Origin: Listeria monocytogenes
GTDB taxonomy: Bacteria > Bacillota > Bacilli > Lactobacillales > Listeriaceae
NCBI RefSeq assembly: GCF_041765605.1
Contig: NZ_CP168900.1
Location: forward strand, 636,001 to 700,000
Direction of reading: 5' to 3'
DNA: 64,000 nt
The position numbers and the translations under genes are program-made. Below are positions 46,700 to 54,289 of the stretch, piece by piece. Each line of letters begins with the position of its first letter. The first letter of the stretch is position 1. A model generated the notes under the pieces. The model had not been told where the DNA came from. It saw nothing but the letters and a program-made list of their open reading frames with translations, and did no database searches.

Positions 46700-47159
46700 A
46701 TGTTGATATCCAATGTTTCGAGGATGTTTGAATGTTTTTGACTATCAAATCAATTTCAACAGATTTTATTTTAGCATAAAATTAGGAAAAAGAGAAGCAG
46801 TGGAATCTTTCTTTTCCTGCATGACATGGTTATACATATTAGAAATTATTTGTATAATGGTGTGTTCTAAACGTTCTTGTACTTATTTCGATGATGGGCC
46901 AGCTTCGAGCAGTTTGACAACAAATCAGCGTTGTAGAAGATTGTAAAAAAGATTATAGAGCTACAACTATTGCTATTTGCAATTGTTGTTATAGCAGGAA
47001 TGGTCGTTACAGTGTTAATAAAGTAAGTTCTATATCTAAAAACTTTAACCTCACCGTTAGGGTCTTTTTTATGCAAAAATATCCCGAAAAAATTCGAGCT
47101 TGCTACTATGTTGGTTTATTTTGAAACGTATGTCAAATAGCTAATAGCTGGATGAAATA

Positions 47160-47178
47160 ATGAACGAAAATCGTTCAT
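47160..47178 (+). promoter_or_regulatory. Perfect palindrome ATGAACGAAAATCGTTCAT
   Basis: 8-bp arms with a 3-base centre; TetR-type operators have this look (TGAACG...CGTTCA). No TetR gene is in the window. Confidence 0.5.
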
Positions 47179-47412
47179 GTGAATTTTATTATATATAATT
47201 AATGAGAGTTAATACTTTAATATGTAATGAATAATTATACACTTTCATTCATTTGTAAGAGTGATTTTTTTGGATAAATAAATAGATTTTATATAAAAAA
47301 CAAGACATATTTTGAGTGAGTATGTACTTTTTGTGACGAAGATAAAGAGGGTTGCATAAATCATGAATAATAAGATGGAAATCGAACTTTTTTGTGGCTG
47401 AATATATAATGC

Positions 47413-47468
47413 TACACATATTGTGTAATAATTATTCTAAACAAGTCATGTTTTTAGATGTTCATGAC
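47413..47468 (+). promoter_or_regulatory. Tandem dyads upstream of the secreted protein gene
   Basis: TACACATATTGTGTA (47413-47427) is a perfect 6-3-6 inverted repeat. GTCATG (47445-47450) and CATGAC (47463-47468) form a second perfect dyad. Both lie 100-160 bases before the secreted protein start. Confidence 0.5.
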
Positions 47469-47568
47469 AAGAATCGGACATTTCATTACATTTTTGGTTA
47501 TACATCGTTTTTTCATGATAGAATCATTTTGAAAACTAGAATATACATAAAGGGAGAGAAATGATATT

Positions 47569-48180
47569 ATGAAAAAAACTTTTTTAAAACATGTGGTGGC
47601 ACCGATAATTGTTGCCCTTTTAGTATTAACGCCTATTACACATGTATCTGCAGCAGTAAGGAATGTTGATACAACTCCGGTTATTACGCAAGATGAAGTT
47701 GAAAGTGGTATACAAGATAATAGCGATGAATTACCAGATGAATTTATTGTTAGAGATCAAATTAGTCCAAATGAGCCTGTTAGCCAAGAAAGACAACTAT
47801 TAAAAAGTGCAAGTTTAGGTTATGAAAAATGGACGAAAGTATCGAAAACAAGAAAAGTTACAAAAGGTTTTATCGCTTGGCATCCTGAGTGGAAAAATTA
47901 TCAATATAACGTTTCCGGTTATTTTTTTAGTAATGCGAAAGTATCTGTTAGCGCGAGCGTTGGTTATGGTAAGTTTAGCTTCTCTGTTGCAAAATCAAGT
48001 TCAGCTGGGCAATATATTAAGGCAGACCCTAAAAAGTGGACAAGGCCTGCAATATATGGAAATGTAGATATTACAAAGTATACGGTTAAAAAATATAATG
48101 GCGCTGGAATATACACCGGGTCAACAACAAAATATACCAACACTGCGACAGAAACGTTTATTAAAAGCCGTAATAAATAA
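47569..48180 (+). CDS. Secreted protein of unknown function, pre-pro layout
   Basis: 203 aa. Signal peptide 1-~28 ('APIIVALLVLTPITHVSA'), an acidic segment ~30-80 ('TQDEVESGIQDNSDELPDEF', 'RQLLKSASLG'), then a basic, aromatic, Ser/Lys/Tyr-rich beta domain ~85-203 ('YNVSGYFFSNAKVSVSASVG', 'NVDITKYTVKKYNGAGIYTG'). An acidic pro-region ahead of a cationic C-terminal domain is the layout of some secreted antibacterial or cell-surface-active proteins, but I recognise no family. RBS GGGAGAG. The next gene, 22 bases later, encodes a one-TM protein, as with a toxin or bacteriocin and its immunity partner (inference). No cysteines are seen. Confidence 0.75.
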   Translation: MKKTFLKHVVAPIIVALLVLTPITHVSAAVRNVDTTPVITQDEVESGIQDNSDELPDEFIVRDQISPNEPVSQERQLLKSASLGYEKWTKVSKTRKVTKGFIAWHPEWKNYQYNVSGYFFSNAKVSVSASVGYGKFSFSVAKSSSAGQYIKADPKKWTRPAIYGNVDITKYTVKKYNGAGIYTGSTTKYTNTATETFIKSRNK

Positions 48181-48201
48181 AATGAAAAGAGAGCTAATAG
48201 A

Positions 48202-48564
48202 ATGAAGAAAAAATGGTTGCTATTAATAGTGTCAGTAATAGTTCTTTGTGCAATAATATTTGGGGTAAAGTGGTTGTTATATAGAGACAACCTTGTAGAA
48301 ATGATGCAAGTTGATGACGTTTTATATATAGTGACGTATGAACCTGCAAAGAAAGAGGACGCTTTAGAGAAAATTGGTGAGATAGAGCATAGAATTCGTC
48401 ATTACCGAATACCAAATGAAAATTTCACTTCGAATTATTTAAGTGAAGGAACAGAAGTTTATAAAGCGAAAAATGGAGATGAATTTCCAAGGACTATTTT
48501 GTTTAAAGAGGATGGCGAATATTTTATTGCATCAGAGGCGATGAAGCAGCCTAATAAAAAGTGA
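48202..48564 (+). CDS. One-TM protein partnered with the secreted protein
   Basis: 120 aa. N-terminal signal-anchor (residues 3-26, 'WLLLIVSVIVLCAIIFGVKW'), then an extracytoplasmic alpha/beta domain 'MMQVDDVLYIVTYEPAKKED' through 'TEVYKAKNGDEFPRTILFKEDGEYFIAS', with a late strand-strand layout reminiscent of DUF3221-like small proteins; not a confident match. RBS is weak (AAGAGAG). The position and topology would fit an immunity or chaperone role for the upstream protein (inference). Confidence 0.7.
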   Translation: MKKKWLLLIVSVIVLCAIIFGVKWLLYRDNLVEMMQVDDVLYIVTYEPAKKEDALEKIGEIEHRIRHYRIPNENFTSNYLSEGTEVYKAKNGDEFPRTILFKEDGEYFIASEAMKQPNKK

Positions 48565-48573
48565 TAGTATGTT

Positions 48574-48597
48574 TTTTCTCTTAATAGAGAAATTTTA
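48574..48597 (+). terminator. Possible terminator after the islet gene pair
   Basis: TTTCTCT pairs with AGAGAAA around TAAT, followed by TTTTAT. Short and without GC content, so weak. Confidence 0.45.
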
Positions 48598-48861
48598 TCG
48601 TATAAAACTAAACGAAACATATTTAAAAAGTGTGCTTAATAGCATGCTTTTTATGTTTAAGAAAGAGGACTATATTTTATTACCACTTTATTTTTAGGAA
48701 TGTTCGTTTGCGTTATTTCTTTAAGAGATGACGAACGAATAATTGATATTAATATAGAAGATATTGTTTTTTGTAAGGTTGTGACATGAGAGTATATAGC
48801 TTTAACGATTTAAAGGCTTGTAAAAATTTATAGAAACCAACAAAAGAAAAACTTTTTACCT

Positions 48862-48885
48862 CCTTCAGCCGGACTTGGGTATTTC
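48862..48885 (-). repeat. 24-bp direct repeat, partial tRNA-Ser copy
   Basis: Identical to 46673-46696. Only the 5' half of the tRNA is present; there is no anticodon arm, so it is not a functional tRNA. Marks the outer end of the 2.2-kb islet. Confidence 0.85.
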
Positions 48886-48971
48886 CTCACTATGACATAG
48901 AATGCCGACAAGAAGTATTGTATAATTGTAATAACGAAAATATCAGCGTTTTTATAAAAGGAGCGTGCTAA

Positions 48972-49505
48972 ATGGAAAGAAAATTGGTTCAAGAAATAAA
49001 TTTACTAGAAAATAAAAAATTGGTTATGAATTTGAATATTGTTGCGATTGTTATTGTGCTTGTATTAACTGTTTTAGGAATTGTTTTTTCAGGCGGTTTC
49101 CAGATTACAAATGGTTTGGCGGGAGTTATGTGGCTTGGCGTAGGTTATTTAGTAGCAATTATTATTCACGAAGCCGTACACGGGATTTTCTTTAAAGCAT
49201 TTCGTCCAGAAGCAAAAGTGAAATTTGGTTTTAAAAATGGGATGGCTTATGCTGGAAGCCCCGGAGCATTTTATACGAAAGCACAATTCTTTATTATTTC
49301 GATTGCGCCATTTATCGTTCTTACGGGTTTGTTCATTTTTCTGCGATTTCTTGGGGTGAATGAAGCGGTTCTTTATTTAATTTTTGCGTTACATACGTCT
49401 GGTTGTGTCGGGGATTTTTACTACTGCATTCTCTTGATTAATCAACCGGCTGGAATCGTTGTAGAGGACACGGATAAGGGAATTAGTTTTTATTCAGAAG
49501 GTTAA
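48972..49505 (+). CDS. DUF3267 family membrane metalloprotease-like protein
   Basis: 177 aa, four membrane helices. 'IIHEAVHGIFFKAF' contains an HExxH-like zinc motif (HEAVH) within the second helix, and 'HTSGCVGDFYY' supplies the later conserved segment. DUF3267 proteins belong to the site-2-protease-like membrane zinc proteases by motif; activity is unproven. RBS AAAGGAG. First core-type gene right of the tRNA-bounded islet. Confidence 0.88.
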   Translation: MERKLVQEINLLENKKLVMNLNIVAIVIVLVLTVLGIVFSGGFQITNGLAGVMWLGVGYLVAIIIHEAVHGIFFKAFRPEAKVKFGFKNGMAYAGSPGAFYTKAQFFIISIAPFIVLTGLFIFLRFLGVNEAVLYLIFALHTSGCVGDFYYCILLINQPAGIVVEDTDKGISFYSEG

Positions 49506-49568
49506 GTTTGGTAACGATTACAACAAAGTGTTAGAATAAGGATATACTTTTAGAAAGAGGTGCTTGGT

Positions 49569-50486
49569 TTGAAACGTATAACAATTGGTAATAGCGCTTT
49601 AACAGCTTCAGAAATTTCGCTAGGATGTATGAGAATGGCGGATCTTAGTAAAGAGGATGCCAACAAAGTGATTAATACAGCACTTGAAAATGGCATTGAT
49701 TTTTTTGACCACGCGGATATTTATGGCGGCGGTAAATCAGAGGAAGTTTTTGCTGATGCAATTGATATGAATGCAACTATTCGTGAAAAAATGATTCTTC
49801 AATCAAAATGCGGAATTCGTCAAGGATTCTTTGATTTTTCAAAAGAGCACATTATTGCTTCTGTGGAAGGTAGCTTAAAACGCCTGAAAACAGACTATTT
49901 AGATACACTTTTACTTCACCGTCCGGATACACTTTTCGAACCAGAAGAAGTAGCGGCAGCTTTCACAGAATTAGAGAAAAGTGGAAAAGTGCGTCATTTC
50001 GGCGTAAGTAATCAAAATCCAGGTCAAATTGAACTATTGAAAAAATACGTAGATCAAGAATTAATCGCCAACCAACTGCAATTTAGTATTATGCATACGG
50101 GTATGATTGATACTGGTTTTAATGTGAATATGACGATTGATCCTTCACTTGATCGTGACGGCGGTATTTTGGAATATAGTCGCTTAAACAACATGACAAT
50201 CCAAGCATGGTCACCGTTCCAATATGGTTTCTTTGAAGGAGTTTTCTTGGATAACGATAAATTCCCTGAATTGAATAAAGTAATCGACAAAATTGCTGCT
50301 GACAAAGGTGTAACTAATTCAGCTATAGCGGTTGCGTGGATTCAGCGCCACCCAGCGAGCTTCCAAACAGTGGTTGGTACAATGAATCCGGGAAGAATTG
50401 CTGATATTGCAAAAGCTTCTGACGTAACACTTAGCCGCGAAGAATGGTATGAAATTTACCGTGCGGCTGGCAACCAATTACCTTAA
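49569..50486 (+). CDS. Aldo/keto reductase
   Basis: 305 aa from TTG 49569, eight bases after AAAGAGG (a GTG at 49560 overlaps the RBS). AKR barrel: 'GCMRMADLSKEDANKVINTALENGIDFFDHADIYGGGKSEE' (Asp, Tyr), 'ILQSKCGIR' (Lys), 'LLLHRPD' (His), and the C-terminal NADPH part 'IAVAWIQRHPASFQTVVGTMNPGRI'. YdhF-like in layout. Reduces aldehydes or ketones; substrate unknown. Confidence 0.93.
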   Translation: MKRITIGNSALTASEISLGCMRMADLSKEDANKVINTALENGIDFFDHADIYGGGKSEEVFADAIDMNATIREKMILQSKCGIRQGFFDFSKEHIIASVEGSLKRLKTDYLDTLLLHRPDTLFEPEEVAAAFTELEKSGKVRHFGVSNQNPGQIELLKKYVDQELIANQLQFSIMHTGMIDTGFNVNMTIDPSLDRDGGILEYSRLNNMTIQAWSPFQYGFFEGVFLDNDKFPELNKVIDKIAADKGVTNSAIAVAWIQRHPASFQTVVGTMNPGRIADIAKASDVTLSREEWYEIYRAAGNQLP

Positions 50487-50494
50487 TGAAATCA

Positions 50495-50527
50495 GACACT
50501 TGGGCTTTGTGCTCAAGTGTTTTTTTA
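50495..50527 (+). terminator. Terminator after aldo/keto reductase
   Basis: ACACTTGGGC pairs with GCTCAAGTGT around a short loop, then T7. Confidence 0.85.
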
Positions 50528-50543
50528 TGTATTGGAGTGATAG

Positions 50544-50613
50544 TGAAATTCATTCTCAATTAGAATGCAATTTTATCAATTAGTTTGATATGTCATTAGG
50601 AAAGTGCTATAAT
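50544..50613 (+). promoter_or_regulatory. frvA upstream promoter with a Fur-like box
   Basis: TTGATA (50585-50590), 17 bases, TATAAT (50608-50613). Upstream, TGAAATTCATTCTCA (50544-50558) matches the Fur 7-1-7 consensus at 11 of 14 positions and overlaps a CATTCT/AGAATG dyad. Confidence 0.55.
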
Positions 50614-50667
50614 AACAAGTGAGTTAAGGACGCATATTTTTATATTTATTTATAATAATTATTGTTT

Positions 50668-50710
50668 AATCTGTTTTTCGCGGTTGCGAAAGCAGATTTT
50701 TGTGTTTTTT
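50668..50710 (+). terminator. Terminator-like hairpin in the frvA leader
   Basis: AATCTGTTTTTCGC pairs with GCGAAAGCAGATT (one bulge) around GGTT, followed by TTTTGTGTTTTTT. It sits between a good promoter and the frvA start, so it could be an attenuator or the end of a small RNA. Confidence 0.6.
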
Positions 50711-50717
50711 AGGGTAA

Positions 50718-50732
50718 TGGGAATCATTATCA
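50718..50732 (-). promoter_or_regulatory. Fur box at frvA
   Basis: Minus-strand TGATAATGATTCCCA matches TGATAATNATTATCA at 12 of 14 defined positions, 20 bases before the frvA start. frvA is known to be Fur-regulated. Confidence 0.7.
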
Positions 50733-50751
50733 TTTGGAGAGGATGAGCATA

Positions 50752-52632
50752 ATGAAGGAATGGATGAAGCAGAATTGGCAATTTATTACGACGGGCATTA
50801 GCGGGATTTTGATTGTGATTGGTTGTTTGGTCGGTAGTGAGGTTGGCGACTTTTGGACAGCGGTTATTTTCCTAAGTGCCTTTGTTATCGGTGGTTTTGA
50901 GCAAGCTAAAGAAGGCATTCAAGCGACTATCCAAACGAAAAAGTTGAATGTGGAGCTCTTAATGATTTTAGCGGCTACTGGTGCATCGATTATTGGTTAT
51001 TGGTTTGAAGGGGCCATACTTATTTTTATTTTCTCGGTTAGTGGCGCTTTAGAAACGTATACGACCAATAAAAGTAAGCGCGAAATCACGAAATTAATGG
51101 CATTTCAACCAGAACGTGCCTTTCGTTTGCTTCCTAATGGAGATTTAGAGGAAGTGGCTGCAAAGGAGTTACAACTGGATGATATGTTATTTGTTCGGCC
51201 TGGAGAAAGTGTCCCAATTGATGGAGTCATTGTTCGAGGTTCAACTACTTTAAATGAAGCAGCCATTAATGGGGAATCAGTGCCAGCGACGAAAACAGTT
51301 GGTGCGGATGTGTTTGGCGGGACGGTCAATGTAAGCAGCGCCATCACGGTCAAAGTAACGCAAACATTTGATAATACGATTTTTAGTAAGATTATTCGTT
51401 TAGTAGAATCGGCTCAAAGTGAACCTTCGAAAACTGCTCGCTTTATTGAACGATTTGAGGATGCTTATGTAAAAGCAGTTCTATTATTTGTGTTAGTAAT
51501 GATGTTCTTGCCTCATTTTGCTTTAGGGTGGTCGTGGAATGAGACGTTTTATCGTGCGATGGTTTTACTAACGGTTGCTTCCCCTTGTGCGCTAGTGGCT
51601 TCGGTAACGCCTGCGACTTTAGCGGCAATTTCGAACGGTGCACGTCACGGGATTTTGTTTAAAGGCGGCGTACACTTGGAAAATTTGCGCGGTGTAAAAG
51701 CTGTTGCATTTGATAAAACCGGGACGCTGACAAATGGTACACCAGAACTGACAGATCGGTTATTTGCTGAAAATGTCGATAAGCAACAAGTAATCAATGT
51801 AGTTGGAGCGATGGAGCGACAATCTTTACATCCGTTAGCTGCGGCTATAACGCAAGACCTAGAGGCGGAAATCACCGAAAAGTTAACAGAAATTGAAGTG
51901 ACGGATGTACCTGGATGGGGAGTACAAGCGGTCTACCGTGAGGCGATTTGGCAAGTTGGTAAGGCTGGATTTGTCGGAAATGAGGAAGCTAGAGTATTTT
52001 CAAATGGTGCATTTGAGCGACTTGCGGGTGAAGGGAAAACGATTGTATATGTAGCCAAAGACGGCGTGATTCAAGCTATGTTTGCCCTTAAAGATACATG
52101 CCGGCCTGAAGCCATTCGTACAATCAAGGCGCTTCAAGCAAAAGGAATTAAAACCATAATGGTGACAGGAGATAACGAACAAACAGGTGCAGCGATTCAA
52201 GCCGAACTCGGAATGGACTATGTTGTTTCCGGTTGTTTACCTGAGAAAAAAGTGGATGTGTTAAAAGAATTGTCGGTTACTTATGGCAGTGTGGCAATGG
52301 TTGGCGATGGAATTAATGATGCTCCGGCTCTTGCACATGCGGCGGTTGGAATTGCAATGGGCGAGGGGACAGACATCGCGATGGAAACAGCGGATGTTGT
52401 TTTAATGAAAAATGATTTGGAGAAAATCCCATATGCTTACAACCTTTCTGAACGGCTTCACTGGATTACTTGGCAAAATATTTGTTTTGCGATTGCGGTG
52501 ATTCTTGTTTTGATAACAGCGAATGTTTTCCAACTAATCAATTTGCCATTTGGCGTTGTGGGACATGAGGGAAGTACTATTTTAGTTATTCTAAATGGGC
52601 TTAGGCTCCTTCGATCCAATCGGAAAAAGTGA
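50752..52632 (+). CDS. frvA: P1B4-type Fe(II) efflux ATPase FrvA
   Basis: 626 aa from ATG 50752 (GGAGAGGA RBS). P-type ATPase with actuator 'NGES', phosphorylation site 'DKTGTLT' (Asp ~322), nucleotide loop, 'MVTGDNEQTG' and 'GDGINDAPAL'. The metal-site motif in TM is SPC (278-280, 'VASPCALVAS'), the P1B4 type, and there is no N-terminal HMA domain. Listeria FrvA is a published Fur-regulated virulence factor that exports Fe(II) and protects against iron and heme toxicity. A Fur box and leader hairpin precede it. Confidence 0.93.
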   Translation: MKEWMKQNWQFITTGISGILIVIGCLVGSEVGDFWTAVIFLSAFVIGGFEQAKEGIQATIQTKKLNVELLMILAATGASIIGYWFEGAILIFIFSVSGALETYTTNKSKREITKLMAFQPERAFRLLPNGDLEEVAAKELQLDDMLFVRPGESVPIDGVIVRGSTTLNEAAINGESVPATKTVGADVFGGTVNVSSAITVKVTQTFDNTIFSKIIRLVESAQSEPSKTARFIERFEDAYVKAVLLFVLVMMFLPHFALGWSWNETFYRAMVLLTVASPCALVASVTPATLAAISNGARHGILFKGGVHLENLRGVKAVAFDKTGTLTNGTPELTDRLFAENVDKQQVINVVGAMERQSLHPLAAAITQDLEAEITEKLTEIEVTDVPGWGVQAVYREAIWQVGKAGFVGNEEARVFSNGAFERLAGEGKTIVYVAKDGVIQAMFALKDTCRPEAIRTIKALQAKGIKTIMVTGDNEQTGAAIQAELGMDYVVSGCLPEKKVDVLKELSVTYGSVAMVGDGINDAPALAHAAVGIAMGEGTDIAMETADVVLMKNDLEKIPYAYNLSERLHWITWQNICFAIAVILVLITANVFQLINLPFGVVGHEGSTILVILNGLRLLRSNRKK

Positions 52633-52639
52633 TAAATTT

Positions 52640-52686
52640 GACTGCTTGTCTATTCCTAGTCTAAGATGGATGAGCAGTTTCTTTTT
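52640..52686 (+). terminator. Probable terminator after frvA
   Basis: ACTGCT (52640) pairs with AGCAGT (52673) with further partial pairing inside, then TTTCTTTTT. Confidence 0.5.
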
Positions 52687-52727
52687 ACGAAAAAAGGGGT
52701 ATTACATGATAGATTGGAGATGAGTGC

Positions 52728-53456
52728 ATGAAAAAGATCAATTGGACACAATGGATAGCATTATTTGTTTTTGCGTCAATGGGGATTTCTGTTGTTTTTA
52801 CTATTTACGAAATTTTTACAGCACCGATCAAGCAGCCAGCAACTGGACCGCATGTGACGTTACGAGGGGACTATATATTTTTACTATTTGAAATTATATT
52901 AGGAATTTTTATTTTGTTGCTACCTTCGATTATTGCACGACGCTTCAAATTTGAAATACCTGGTCTTGTGTATATTTTGTTTATTGTATTTTTATACGGA
53001 TCCATTTATCTTGGTACAGTTCAAAAATTCTATTCAACCGTGCCACATTGGGATAAAATTTTACATACTTTTAGTGGGGCGATGCTTGGAGCAATTGGCT
53101 TTTCGTTCGTTAGTTTGCTAAATGCTAATAACAAAGTTGTCATGAAACTTAAACCGGGCTTTATCGCTGTATTCGCGTTTTGTTTCGCGGTGACAATGGG
53201 GGCTTTCTGGGAAGTGTATGAGTATACTTTTGATGGGATTATGAACTTAAATATGCAGCGTTATAACCTATCTAATGGAACTCCGCTCACTGGTCGCGCT
53301 GCACTGGAGGATACGATGACAGATATTATTGTCGATATTATTGGCGCACTATTTATCGTCATCGTCGGCTATTTTGCACTGAAAAAAGGCCGACCATGGA
53401 TGGAACGCTTTGAATTCAAGCGGAAAAACTGGAAGAAAGAACCGAAGAAAAAATAG
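52728..53456 (+). CDS. DUF2238 / YjdF-like membrane protein
   Basis: 242 aa, six hydrophobic segments. 'YSTVPHWDKILHTFSGAMLGAIGFSFV' and 'GAFWEVYEYTFDGIM' with 'ALEDTMTDIIVDIIGALF' form the DUF2238 motif set (conserved HWD, H, E, D in or near membrane). Function unknown. Follows frvA by 95 bases with a probable terminator between. RBS GGAGATGA. Confidence 0.85.
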   Translation: MKKINWTQWIALFVFASMGISVVFTIYEIFTAPIKQPATGPHVTLRGDYIFLLFEIILGIFILLLPSIIARRFKFEIPGLVYILFIVFLYGSIYLGTVQKFYSTVPHWDKILHTFSGAMLGAIGFSFVSLLNANNKVVMKLKPGFIAVFAFCFAVTMGAFWEVYEYTFDGIMNLNMQRYNLSNGTPLTGRAALEDTMTDIIVDIIGALFIVIVGYFALKKGRPWMERFEFKRKNWKKEPKKK

Positions 53457-53460
53457 CGAC

Positions 53461-53494
53461 AAAAAACACCTCGGCACGTGGAGGTGTTTTTTGT
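53461..53494 (+). terminator. Terminator after the DUF2238 gene
   Basis: AAAAAACACCTC pairs with GAGGTGTTTTTT around an 8-base loop. Confidence 0.9.
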
Positions 53495-53532
53495 TGTACA
53501 AAATCGCCAACAACTTTGGGTCTCAGAAACAA

Positions 53533-53561
53533 TTGACTGGCTCGTGGAACTTTTCTACACT
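53533..53561 (+). promoter_or_regulatory. Promoter of the transaldolase-like gene
   Basis: TTGACT, 17 bases, TACACT, about 35 bases before the ATG. Confidence 0.6.
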
Positions 53562-53595
53562 TAAAATGAGAAGAAAACTTTGAAGGAGTGAGGAA

Positions 53596-54246
53596 ATGTT
53601 TTTAGATACGGGGAATTTAGAGGAAATAAAGAAAGCGCTTCAATTTCCGTTTTTTGAAGGTGTAACCACTAATCCGACTATTTTATTAAAGGAGAATAAG
53701 CCGAGAAACACGCATATAGCGAATATTCCAGCCAAAGTTGTGTTTGTGCAAGCGGCTGGGTTAACGGAAGAGGAAATCTGGGAAGATGTCCTTCGAATTC
53801 AAGCAATTGAGCCGGCAGAAGGTACGGTAATCGGGTTGAAAATCCCAGCCCACGAAGCCGGGATAAAAGTCATCGCAAAAGTTCGCGCTAATTTTCCAAA
53901 TGAAATTATTTTAGCAACAGCAATTTTCTCATCGGAACAAGGTTATATTGCAGCGCTCTCTGGGGCAGATTATTTAGCGCCATATTATAATCGCATGGAA
54001 GTAAGCGGACTAGACGCAGCGAAAACAATAGAAGAACTACGATACGTGTTAGATTTGCAAGGTCTAGAAGATGTAAAAATCATGGGAGCAAGCTTTAAAA
54101 ATAGTCGTCAAATCATGCAAGCATTAGCTAGTGGAGCTGATACCGTTACGATCGGCTATGATTTATTTTTACAAATGATGAACAAACCTCTAGCGCTTGA
54201 AAGTATTGAAAAATTTAATGAACATCAAGCTGCTTTACCAAAATAA
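53596..54246 (+). CDS. Transaldolase / fructose-6-phosphate aldolase family protein
   Basis: 216 aa, the short transaldolase class. 'MFLDTGNLEEIKKALQFPFFEGVTTNPTILLKE' is the family N-terminus (Asp, and TTNPT), the Schiff-base lysine is in 'GLKIPAHEAGIKVIAK', and 'KIMGASFKNSRQIMQALASGADTVTI' follows. Either transaldolase in the pentose phosphate pathway or an FSA-type aldolase. RBS AAGGAGTG. Monocistronic. Confidence 0.92.
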   Translation: MFLDTGNLEEIKKALQFPFFEGVTTNPTILLKENKPRNTHIANIPAKVVFVQAAGLTEEEIWEDVLRIQAIEPAEGTVIGLKIPAHEAGIKVIAKVRANFPNEIILATAIFSSEQGYIAALSGADYLAPYYNRMEVSGLDAAKTIEELRYVLDLQGLEDVKIMGASFKNSRQIMQALASGADTVTIGYDLFLQMMNKPLALESIEKFNEHQAALPK

Positions 54247-54249
54247 GCA

Positions 54250-54289
54250 AAAAAAGAAGTATCCAGATTTGCTGGATACTTCTTTTTTA
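54250..54289. terminator. Bidirectional terminator between transaldolase and ltaP
   Basis: AAAGAAGTATCCAG pairs with CTGGATACTTCTTT around ATTTG, flanked by A and T runs. Confidence 0.92.

Larger units (their letters stand above)
46700..47568. other. AT-rich gene-poor stretch of the tRNA-Ser islet
   Basis: No convincing gene. Contains TTATAC-N17-TATAAT near 46840; a hydrophobic frame without a good start ending at 47026 ('LLLFAIVVIAGMVVTVLIK'), preceded in frame by a TAG; perfect palindrome ATGAACGA-AAA-TCGTTCAT (47160-47178); TACACA-TAT-TGTGTA (47413-47427); and GTCATG-N12-CATGAC (47445-47468). Probably decayed element DNA plus a regulatory region for the secreted protein at 47569. Confidence 0.6.
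48565..48971. other. Gene-poor right flank of the islet
   Basis: After the weak terminator there are two short frames (48643-48697, 'MLFMFKKEDYILLPLYF', and 48700-48789, 'MFVCVISLRDDERIIDINIED') in different frames, which look like remnants of a broken gene. The partial tRNA copy is at 48862-48885, then a TATAAT and RBS for the DUF3267 gene. Confidence 0.55.

Noticed and set aside
46512-46748. Minus-strand frame covering the tRNA-Ser gene
   Set aside because: It translates the tRNA itself.
46713-46946. 77-aa plus-strand frame right of the tRNA
   Set aside because: No RBS, Cys-rich low-quality composition and it runs across a promoter; read as chance frame.
47964-48290. 108-aa minus-strand frame across the islet gene pair
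   Set aside because: Covers the end of one gene and start of the next on the other strand; the plus-strand genes have a signal peptide and better RBS.
48862-48885. Second tRNA gene
   Set aside because: Only the 5' half is present; no anticodon or T arm.
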